Shown: piece after piece, positions 5,370-11,848 of the stretch
Numbering within the stretch: position 1 is the first letter of the stretch
How the letters are laid out: each line of letters opens with the position of its first letter
Assembly: GCA_015229165.1 (NCBI GenBank)
Contig: JADGCD010000015.1
Span: forward strand, 1-18,864
Length of the DNA: 18,864 bases
Direction of reading: 5' to 3'
Source: Nitrospinota bacterium
GTDB taxonomy: Bacteria; Nitrospinota_A; UBA7883; JADGGD01
Notes under the pieces: model-generated
The model's input: only the letters and a program-made list of their open reading frames with translations
What the model was told of the DNA's origin: nothing
The model's database searches: none
Made by a program: the position numbers and the translations under genes

Positions 5370-7917
5370 CGGCGTGGGGCTCCTCGTCGACCGTCTCGTC
5401 GAGCGTCTCGTCGTCCGGTTCGGGGATGTCGAGTCCGGCCGCCTCTTCGGGGGTCAGTTTCTCGGCCACGTCCACCGTTTCACCGGTGTCGATTTCGAGG
5501 CGCCCCAGCGACACCACGGCGCCGTCCCCCACGTTGACCACGCGGACCCCCTTGGTGTTGCGTCCGATGAGCGACACGTCGGAGGCCTTGATCCGGATCA
5601 CCGCGCCGTCGTCGGTCATCATCATCAGTTCGTTGGCGCCGGAGACCTTCTTGACCCCCACCACGGGGGCGTCGTCGGTCTTGATGTCGATGAGCCCCTT
5701 GCCGCCGCGCCGCTGCTGGCGGTAGCGGGCCAGCGGGGTCCGTTTGCCGTAGCCGTTGGCCTTGAGGGTGAAGAGGGCCTGTTCGGTCATCTCCGCTTCG
5801 GCGCAGGCGGCCATGCCGACCACCCGATCCCCTTCGGCAAGGTTGATCCCTTTCACGCCGCGCGCCACCCGCCCCATGGAGCGGATGTCGCTCTCGGGGA
5901 AGAGGATCGTCATCCCCGACGCCACCGAGAGGAGTATCTTGCTCTTCCCGTCGGTCACCTTGGCGGAGATCACCTGGTCCCCCTCGGCCAGGTCGATGCC
6001 GATGATGCCGCCGGCGTGGATTTTCCCGTAGGCGGAAAGCGGGGTCTTCTTGACCAGCCCGGAGGCGGTGGCCATGACCAGATAGTGGTCGTCGTGGAAC
6101 GCCTCGATGGGGAAGACCGTGGCCACCTTCTCGTCGGGGCGCAGTTGCAACAGGTTGTTGACCGATTTTCCCTTCGACGTCCGCGACCCTTCCGGCGCCT
6201 CGAACACCCGGGCGGAGAAGACCCGGCCGGTGTCGGTGAAGAAGAGGAGATGGTCGTGGGAGTTGGCCACGAACAGGTTGCGCGGGGCGTCCTCCTCCTT
6301 CATGGCCAGTCCCCGCACCCCTTTGCCGCCGCGCCGCTGGGCGCGGAACTCGGAGAGCGGGCTGCGTTTGATGTAGCCGGAGGTGGTGATGGTGACCACC
6401 ACGTCCTCTTTGGGGATCAGGTCCTCCATCATCACTTCCGACTCGTTGGGGACGATGGCGGTCCGGCGGGGATCTCCGTAGGTCTCTTTGAGGGAGAGCA
6501 GCTCTTCCTTGATGATGCGGTACTTCTCGTCCTCGTGGTCGCGGATGTACTCCAGCCGCCCGATGTCGGCCAGCAGCGCCTCCAGCTCGTCGGTGATTTT
6601 CTTGCGCTCCATGCCGGTGAGCCGCTGGAGCCGAAGCTCCAGAATGGCCTTGGCCTGGATGTCGGTGAAGCCGAACCGCTCCATGAGGCCGCTCTTGGCG
6701 CTGTCGGGGCTGTCGGCGTGGCGGATCAGCTCGATGACCTGGTCCAGATGGTCCAGCGCCTTCACATAGCCTTGCAGGATGTGCTCCCGTTCCCTCGCCT
6801 TGCGCAGGTCGAAGAGGGTCCGGCGGGTGACGATCTCGCGGCGATGCTCGACGAAGTGATAGAGCATCTCCTTGAGGGTCAGCTGGCGGGGCTGCCCGTC
6901 CACCAGGGCGATCAGGATCACGCCGAAGGTGTCCTGCATCTGGGTCTGCTTGTAGAGCTGGTTCAGGACCACCTTGGCCACGGCGTCCCGCTTCAGCTCG
7001 ATGACCACCCGCATCCCCCGCCGGTCCGATTCGTCCCGCAGGTCGGAGATGCCGGCGATTTTCTTGTCCCGCACCAGCTCGGCGATTTTTTCGATGAGGC
7101 GCGCCTTGTTGACCTGATAGGGGATTTCGGTCAGGACGATCCGCTCCCGGTCCCCTTTCTCCATCGGCTCGATGTGGGCCTTGGCCCGCATGATGACGTG
7201 TCCCCGGCCGGTGTAGTAGGCGGCCCGTATTCCGGCGGTTCCGTGGATCTCGCCGGCGGTGGGGAAGTCGGGGCCGGGGACGAGGGCGATCAGATCCTCC
7301 ACGCCGCAGTCGGGGTGGTCGATGAGGTGGACCAGCCCGTCGACCACCTCTCCCAGGTTGTGGGGGGGGATGTTGGTGGCCATGCCGACGGCGATGCCGC
7401 CGGAGCCGTTGATCAGGAGGTTGGGGAGTTTTGAGGGGAGGACGGAGGGCTCCCGCTTCGATTCGTCGTAGTTGGGGACGAAGTCGACCGTCTCCCGGTC
7501 GAGGTCTTCGAGCAGCTCCCCGGCCAGTCGGGAGAGGCGGGCCTCGGTGTACCGCATGGCGGCGGCCGAGTCGCCGTCCACCGAGCCGAAGTTCCCCTGC
7601 CCGTCCACCAGCGGGTAGCGCAGCGAGAAAGGCTGGGCCATCCGGACCATGGCGTCGTAGATGGCCGAGTCGCCGTGGGGGTGGTAGGAGCCGAGCACTT
7701 CGCCGACGGTGTTGGCCGATTTGCGGTAGGCCTTGTTGTGGACGTTTCCCTTGTCGTTCATGGCGAAAAGGATCCGCCGGTGAACCGGTTTGAGGCCGTC
7801 CCGGACGTCGGGAAGGGCGCGGGCCACGATCACCGACATGGAATATTCGAGGAAGGACGACTTCATCTCGTCCTCGATGGAGATCGGGACCAGTGAACTC
7901 GATTCGATGTCGCTCAT
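5353..7917 (-). CDS. gyrA: DNA gyrase subunit A
   Basis: The breakage-reunion subunit of DNA gyrase, acting with GyrB to introduce negative supercoils. 854 residues. The catalytic tyrosine is Y123 in 'AAAMRYTEARL'. The quinolone-resistance region keeps the sensitive-type Ser84 and Asp88 (S83 and D87 in E. coli numbering). The C-terminal beta-pinwheel (about 505-805) carries the canonical GyrA box QRRGGKG at 527-533, which is needed for DNA wrapping and distinguishes it from ParC; an identical second QRRGGKG lies at 735-741. The last ~45 residues form an acidic tail, as in regulated gyrases. The ATG at 7917 has no obvious Shine-Dalgarno. The gene leads a run with the TPR lipoprotein (17-bp overlap), serS and probably the PilZ gene. 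Confidence 0.98.
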   Translation of the reverse strand: MSDIESSSLVPISIEDEMKSSFLEYSMSVIVARALPDVRDGLKPVHRRILFAMNDKGNVHNKAYRKSANTVGEVLGSYHPHGDSAIYDAMVRMAQPFSLRYPLVDGQGNFGSVDGDSAAAMRYTEARLSRLAGELLEDLDRETVDFVPNYDESKREPSVLPSKLPNLLINGSGGIAVGMATNIPPHNLGEVVDGLVHLIDHPDCGVEDLIALVPGPDFPTAGEIHGTAGIRAAYYTGRGHVIMRAKAHIEPMEKGDRERIVLTEIPYQVNKARLIEKIAELVRDKKIAGISDLRDESDRRGMRVVIELKRDAVAKVVLNQLYKQTQMQDTFGVILIALVDGQPRQLTLKEMLYHFVEHRREIVTRRTLFDLRKAREREHILQGYVKALDHLDQVIELIRHADSPDSAKSGLMERFGFTDIQAKAILELRLQRLTGMERKKITDELEALLADIGRLEYIRDHEDEKYRIIKEELLSLKETYGDPRRTAIVPNESEVMMEDLIPKEDVVVTITTSGYIKRSPLSEFRAQRRGGKGVRGLAMKEEDAPRNLFVANSHDHLLFFTDTGRVFSARVFEAPEGSRTSKGKSVNNLLQLRPDEKVATVFPIEAFHDDHYLVMATASGLVKKTPLSAYGKIHAGGIIGIDLAEGDQVISAKVTDGKSKILLSVASGMTILFPESDIRSMGRVARGVKGINLAEGDRVVGMAACAEAEMTEQALFTLKANGYGKRTPLARYRQQRRGGKGLIDIKTDDAPVVGVKKVSGANELMMMTDDGAVIRIKASDVSLIGRNTKGVRVVNVGDGAVVSLGRLEIDTGETVDVAEKLTPEEAAGLDIPEPDDETLDETVDEEPHADEPDA

Positions 7918-7962
7918 GAGGCTGTACGGACCGTTACTCTATTAATGAAGGGACAAAGGGGG

Positions 7963-7968
7963 ATTGTA
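7963..7968 (-). promoter_or_regulatory. gyrA: Predicted -10 element of gyrA
   Basis: On the minus strand this reads TACAAT (5 of 6), preceded by TGG to make an extended -10 (TG-G-TACAAT). It would start transcription near 7956, leaving a leader of about 40 nt. No good -35 is visible 16-18 bp upstream. It lies in the loop of a 7-bp inverted repeat (AAAGGGG at 7955-7961 with CCCCTTT further right). Confidence 0.45.
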
Positions 7969-8049
7969 CCACGTCCGGGCCGGATTTCTGCCCCTTTTTT
8001 GCCGCCGATGGGCGTGCTTATTCAACGGGTTCGGATGCGGTCGGCAGGG

Positions 8050-8868
8050 TCAGTAGTAGAAGGCCGAAAGAACGTGGAAGAGGACGAAGATGACCAGCGC
8101 CACCGTCAGCGTCACGTGCCACACGAGCCACCGGTTCATCCGTCCCTGATAGGTGAGCGACCGGCGGATCTCCACCACGTCCAACCCCTTCTCGGCCACT
8201 TCGTAGAAGAGATTCCGCTCCGCCGGGGAGAGGCGGGCCACGTCGTGGACGGCGGCGTTCCGGTCCAGGTCGCCGGGGCCGAAGAGCCGCTTGAGCATCG
8301 CCTTCTGGACGTCGGCGGAGGGGTTGGGAATGACGATGAAGGGGAGGATGTGTCGCTGGAAGATCAGGTGGAACTCCCGGCTGCATCCGGCCATCTTGCC
8401 GCCGATCTCCACCACCAGGTCCCCCGCCGATCCCTTGAGGGCGTCCCGGTAGACCGGGTCGATGAGGGTTTCGTTCATGACCGAGGGGACGCTCCCCTGC
8501 GCGTAGAGCCCCCACACGCCGGTGGCGAAGAGCCCCAGTATGGCCGTCGACATCCCCCACTGGACCGGGGCGAAGCCGACGGAGGCGTCGGCGTGCCAGA
8601 CCCAGAGGAGGGTGAAGGCGTACCCGGCGGCCATGTGGGCCCACTTCCACCAGATCAGCGGTCCCGGCGCCTGCAGGAGCTCCCGCTTCCGCCACGCATA
8701 AAGGAGGGTGAAGAGCGCCACCCCGGCGGCGGCCCATCCGACGGCGGGGTGGACCGGATCGGCGGCGAACGCCCAGGTGGGCGCCGACGGCCCCCGGGAG
8801 AAGAGAGCCCACACCCCCCCCGCGAAGAGGAGCGACAGGGCCAGCCAGACGCGGGATTCCCGGGTCAT
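8050..8868 (-). CDS. Five-helix di-heme cytochrome b-like membrane protein
   Basis: The start chosen is ATG at 8868: it shares an ATGA with the stop of the upstream gene and has GGAAGGA directly before it; a longer frame to 8967 lies inside that gene and is rejected. The protein is 272 residues. Hydrophobic helices lie at about 7-23, 42-60, 76-93, 104-123 and 248-270. Helix 3 has H78 and H92 and helix 5 has H251 and H265; both pairs are H-x13-H, the spacing that ligates two stacked b hemes in cytochrome b proteins. A soluble insertion of about 115 residues (130-245) separates helices 4 and 5. I infer a quinone-linked di-heme anchor passing electrons between the two co-encoded redox proteins. 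It resembles no named subunit closely enough for a symbol. Confidence 0.82.
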   Translation of the reverse strand: MTRESRVWLALSLLFAGGVWALFSRGPSAPTWAFAADPVHPAVGWAAAGVALFTLLYAWRKRELLQAPGPLIWWKWAHMAAGYAFTLLWVWHADASVGFAPVQWGMSTAILGLFATGVWGLYAQGSVPSVMNETLIDPVYRDALKGSAGDLVVEIGGKMAGCSREFHLIFQRHILPFIVIPNPSADVQKAMLKRLFGPGDLDRNAAVHDVARLSPAERNLFYEVAEKGLDVVEIRRSLTYQGRMNRWLVWHVTLTVALVIFVLFHVLSAFYY

Positions 8869-10367
8869 TCCTTCCCCCTTCCGGTGAAAAAGGCCTTCGG
8901 CTCCACCGTCATGATGGCCCCGGTGGGGCAGTTGTGCTGGCACCCCTGCCGTTCGTACCCCTTGCACATGTCACACTTGACCGCGCGGCGCTTGGCGCCC
9001 TGTTTGTCGTCACCGGTCGTTCCCGTGGTGAAGAGCGCGGACAGCCAGGTGTGGAACCGCTCCCGCACGGTTTTCTTTCCCACGGCCCGGTCGAGCCGGA
9101 CCATGCTGATGTTGCCGAAGGGACAGCGGGAGGCGCAGTTGCCGCAGCCGATGCAGGCGTCGGTATGGAACACCTCCCCCTCCCGGTCCCGCTGGATGGC
9201 GCCGGTGGGACAGCCGATCATGCAGGTGGGCTCCCGGCAGTGGCGGCAGGAGGTGGGGATGAGGATGGTCTTGAACCGGATGCCGTTGTGGGTCAGCCGG
9301 GTGACGCCGTGGTGCAGCTTGGCGCAGACGTCGATGCAGTTGAGGCAGCGGACGCACCGGTCCAGGTCGAGGATCAGGATGTGGTCGCCGGAGAGAATGT
9401 CGTGATCCTCCACCCAGGAGAGCATCTCCTGCCGGTCCTTGTCCTTTTTGTCCCTCTTTCCCTTGGGGGGGGGGATGTCGTAGCGGGTGGCCGCCTCGTG
9501 GCGCATCCGCTCTTCCAGCAGGGGGTGGCGCTCCATCAGCTCGTTGAACTCGTCTCGCCCGATCCGTAAAACCTCCAGATGGGTGACCGCCCGGGCGGTG
9601 AGCGTCCGGCGGCGGACCGAGAAGAGGGCCCGCTCGCCGAAGTAGGCGCCCGGCCCGAGGTAGGACAACGTATACGACTTCTCGTTGTCGACCGCCACCG
9701 GCGCCAACCCCTTGTCGAACCGGGAGTCGAAGTAGTTTCCCTCCCCGGCCTCCATCCGCCGGGAGAGCTTCACGAAGCCGTCCCGGATCAGGTAGAAGGA
9801 GTCGGGGTCGTCCCCTTCGGCGAAGACGGTGGCCCCCTTTTCGAACTCCATGAAGGTCATGGTGCGGGCCAGTTTCTCGACGCTCCAGTCGTCCACCTGC
9901 GAGAATATCTCCTGTCGGCGGAAAGTGGAAAAGAGGGTCCGCTTCCGGAAGTCGCCGTCTACCCGCTGGCGGACCTGGGGGGCGGCGTCGAGGAAGCCCA
10001 GCAGCTCCGCCCGGTCGATCCTGAGGGCCACCCCCTTCTCCACGCAGGAGACCTCGGCGAACCGGGGGTTGCCGGTCAGAACCGACATCTCTCCCAGCAG
10101 CGCCCCCGAACCGGCGATCTGGACCTCCCGCTTCTTGCCGGTCTTGGTGTCGGTGACGCTGATCCGGTAGCGTCCCGAGAGAGTCATGTAGCAGGTCTCT
10201 TCGTACTCCCCCTCCCGGATGAAGACTTCCCCCTTCTTCATGGCGACGATGGTCGAGTCCCCCACCAGATCCTCCAGCGCCTCCCGGGGGGCCCCGGCGA
10301 AGAAAGGGGCGCCGGTGAGTAGGGTCATGATCTCGTCGAAGGAGACCGGTTGGTCTTTGGGGCTCAC
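8865..10367 (-). CDS. Double cNMP-binding domain / four-cluster [4Fe-4S] ferredoxin fusion
   Basis: Encodes 500 residues from GTG at 10367, chosen because GGAAGGAG lies five bases upstream and the GTGA overlaps the previous stop. Domain 1 (about 20-140) and domain 2 (about 158-290) are CAP_ED cyclic-nucleotide folds. Each keeps the phosphate-binding cassette, G92-E93...R102 and G244-E245...R254, with Arg ten residues after Gly as in ligand-binding CRP/PKA domains. A Lys/Asp-rich linker (301-315) leads to a DmsB/NrfC-like domain with four cysteine sets: C338/C341/C344/C348, C374/C377/C382/C386, C405/C408/C411/C415 and C465/C468/C476/C480. There is no HTH, Tat signal or membrane helix, so it should be cytosolic and not a transcription factor. 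I infer a nucleotide-gated electron carrier docking on the neighbouring cytochrome b. Confidence 0.9.
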   Translation of the reverse strand: MSPKDQPVSFDEIMTLLTGAPFFAGAPREALEDLVGDSTIVAMKKGEVFIREGEYEETCYMTLSGRYRISVTDTKTGKKREVQIAGSGALLGEMSVLTGNPRFAEVSCVEKGVALRIDRAELLGFLDAAPQVRQRVDGDFRKRTLFSTFRRQEIFSQVDDWSVEKLARTMTFMEFEKGATVFAEGDDPDSFYLIRDGFVKLSRRMEAGEGNYFDSRFDKGLAPVAVDNEKSYTLSYLGPGAYFGERALFSVRRRTLTARAVTHLEVLRIGRDEFNELMERHPLLEERMRHEAATRYDIPPPKGKRDKKDKDRQEMLSWVEDHDILSGDHILILDLDRCVRCLNCIDVCAKLHHGVTRLTHNGIRFKTILIPTSCRHCREPTCMIGCPTGAIQRDREGEVFHTDACIGCGNCASRCPFGNISMVRLDRAVGKKTVRERFHTWLSALFTTGTTGDDKQGAKRRAVKCDMCKGYERQGCQHNCPTGAIMTVEPKAFFTGRGKE

Positions 10368-11602
10368 GGTCGCTCCTTCCGCCGGGACAGGGCATAGGCC
10401 ACCCGGTCGGGAATCCCCGGGGGGGCGTAGGTGAAGTTGCTGGCCACCACCGCCGGGTCGAACAGCGCCGACAACGAGAAGGCCAGCCCGTGACAGGCCA
10501 GGCAGACGTCGACGGCCATCCGCTCCGGCGCGGCGGCGGAGAGGGTTTCGTTGTGGTCGGTTCGTCCCCCCAGTTCGGTCCGGCGGGGCATGTGGCATCC
10601 GGCGCAGTCGGGCGCCGTCAGGGGGGAGAGGGCGAAGAGGGGCTCCGACAACTGGCGCCAATGGGCCGATTTTTCGTAGTTCCGGGTGTGGAGGGTGTCG
10701 TGGCAGGAGAGGCAGGCCTCGCGCCGGGCTTTGCCGGTCTTGAGCGAATGGGGATCGTGGCAGTCGCCGCACCCCACATGGCGCAGCGGCGCTTTCTTGC
10801 CCCGCAGGTCGAACCCGGCGGCGGCGCCGTGGCGCCCGTGGACGAAGGTGGCGGTCTGCTCTTTGTGGCAGTCGCCGCAGACCGACACCGGCGGGGCCAG
10901 CGTCCGCTTGCCATTGACCAGATGGCAGGTGTCGCAGGTGGCCTGCCCGCCGTAGTGGGCGCCGATCTCGTAGCGGGCGGTGACGATCGGATGATCCCGG
11001 TAGAAGGGGCTTGCCTTCATGGCGGCGAGGGCCTCCGGGGCGATGGGAGGCGCTGGGGCGGGGGGCGGGGGCGTCGGCAGGAGGCTCTCCTGCCGGATGC
11101 GGATCGGTTCGGCGGCGGCCAGCAACGGCGCCGCAACCCCCTGATGGTACCGGTGGCATCCGGCGTCGCGGCAGCCGGTGGAGGTCAGGGCGCCGGGGAT
11201 GCCGGGATGCCGGTCGACCATCTCCACCTCCCGGTGGCAGTCGAGGCAGAGGTCGGGCGGGCCGGTAAATCCCCCTTCCCGGGTCGGGCGGTGCTCCCGG
11301 TGGCAGTCGACGCAGTCGACCGCCCGCATGGCGCCAAAGGCCCCGCCGCTGCGGGCCTTTTCCAGCCGGTCGGCGGCGTGGAGGTCTTTGGCCAGTCCCC
11401 TCCTGTGGCAGGTCAGACACCGGTCGGCGGCGACCCCCCGCCACGGGACGTGGCAGGCCTCGCAGGCGGCGGCGAAGCGGGCGTGGGGAGGGGAGAGGGG
11501 CGCCGGGAGATAGGCGGCGGTGTCGCCGCCGGTGAACGAAACCCCCAGGAGCGCGGTCAGAATCATCCCCAGCGTGGCGACGACGACGAAAGTCTGGTTC
11601 AT
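10364..11602 (-). CDS. Undecaheme (11-heme) cytochrome c, membrane-anchored or secreted
   Basis: Encodes 412 residues. An N-terminal hydrophobic segment (5-21) directs export or anchors the protein on the periplasmic side. Ten CxxCH sites begin at C47, C62, C97, C119, C223, C242, C278, C297, C333 and C367. An eleventh, C144-RDAG-C149-H150, is a rarer CX4CH site. A Pro-rich linker (176-188) separates a five-heme N-terminal c7/c3-like half from a six-heme half. The latter's 'CLSCHDTLH...SAHW' and 'CAGCHMPRR...TDHN' stretches recall hydroxylamine-oxidoreductase-like or NrfA-type multihemes; that is a resemblance only. The last 40 residues are heme-free. It is first in a three-gene unit, with stop and next start sharing GTGA. 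The ATG at 11602 lacks a clear Shine-Dalgarno. Likely role: periplasmic electron transfer. Confidence 0.9.
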   Translation of the reverse strand: MNQTFVVVATLGMILTALLGVSFTGGDTAAYLPAPLSPPHARFAAACEACHVPWRGVAADRCLTCHRRGLAKDLHAADRLEKARSGGAFGAMRAVDCVDCHREHRPTREGGFTGPPDLCLDCHREVEMVDRHPGIPGALTSTGCRDAGCHRYHQGVAAPLLAAAEPIRIRQESLLPTPPPPAPAPPIAPEALAAMKASPFYRDHPIVTARYEIGAHYGGQATCDTCHLVNGKRTLAPPVSVCGDCHKEQTATFVHGRHGAAAGFDLRGKKAPLRHVGCGDCHDPHSLKTGKARREACLSCHDTLHTRNYEKSAHWRQLSEPLFALSPLTAPDCAGCHMPRRTELGGRTDHNETLSAAAPERMAVDVCLACHGLAFSLSALFDPAVVASNFTYAPPGIPDRVAYALSRRKERP

Positions 11603-11641
11603 GATTTCGGTCGGGTGTGGATCGCTCCGGTACTATTCCCG

Positions 11642-11676
11642 GCAGGCCGTTGAAAAACCTTCTGCGTTGGCTCCGG
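11642..11676. repeat. 35-nt interspersed repeat, copy 2
   Basis: This copy matches 599-633 at 29 of 35 positions, and the last 16 bases are identical. It begins GCAGGCCGTTGAAAAAC, a string I associate with dispersed intergenic repeats in several deltaproteobacterial genomes (from memory, unverified). The inner palindrome keeps GCAG/CTGC with a G-T pair where copy 1 has A-T. It sits in the 246-bp divergent region between the cytochrome c gene and the aldolase/dehydrogenase gene, and continues directly into a terminator-like hairpin. Confidence 0.7.
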
Positions 11677-11697
11677 GGGCGCTTCGCCCGTTTTCTT
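11677..11697 (+). terminator. Terminator-like hairpin attached to repeat copy 2
   Basis: Stem GGGCG (11677-11681) / CGCCC (11685-11689) with a CTT loop is followed by GTTTTCTT on the plus strand. No plus-strand gene ends here, so it may belong to the repeat element or block transcription toward the aldolase gene. The string 11686-11699 is identical to the end of the tRNA-Ser terminator. Confidence 0.4.
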
Positions 11698-11786
11698 CCG
11701 ACCAAGCCAGTTCGAGAACGCTTTTCCACATCCTGCCAGACCCCTCAGTATCCCACATCCGACGGGGGAGCGCCACCTGCGCCCGG

Positions 11787-11815
11787 TTGCCTCCTCCCCC
11801 GGTTTGGGCCACAAT
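11787..11815 (+). promoter_or_regulatory. Predicted sigma70-type promoter of the aldolase/dehydrogenase gene
   Basis: TTGCCT (11787-11792) and CACAAT (11810-11815) are each 4 of 6 matches to consensus, with an ideal 17-bp spacer. Initiation near 11822 would leave a leader of about 27 nt before ATG 11849. On the opposite strand GATACT (11747-11752) is a weak candidate -10 for the cytochrome operon, which would place repeat copy 2 in its leader. Confidence 0.4.
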
Positions 11816-11848
11816 AGCTCTTTCCCTTCACCCTACCGACAATGACCG

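Noticed and set aside
3075..7434. Very long plus-strand open frames (over 700 codons) opposite serS, the TPR gene and gyrA
   Set aside because: They are antisense mirrors of well-recognised genes in GC-rich DNA, with low-complexity His/Pro/Gly/Val composition and no domain.
7951..7997. AAAGGGG...CCCCTTTTTT inverted repeat between the cytochrome b gene and gyrA as an intrinsic terminator
   Set aside because: The T-run follows on the plus strand, where no gene ends; on the minus strand no T-run follows, and the loop is about 30 nt.
8869..8967. N-terminal extension of the cytochrome b gene to 8967
   Set aside because: It lies inside the ferredoxin domain of the upstream gene, reads as its shadow, and the ATGA start at 8868 has a strong ribosome-binding site.
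8865..11729. A 954-residue minus-strand frame joining the ferredoxin fusion to an upstream Arg/Pro-rich part
   Set aside because: The upstream part is an out-of-frame shadow of the 11-heme cytochrome; the GTG at 10367 with GGAAGGAG and GTGA overlap is the better start.
11603..11848. CRP/FNR-type binding sites upstream of the cytochrome operon
   Set aside because: I looked for TGTGA/TCACA and TTGAT/ATCAA pairs with proper spacing and found none.
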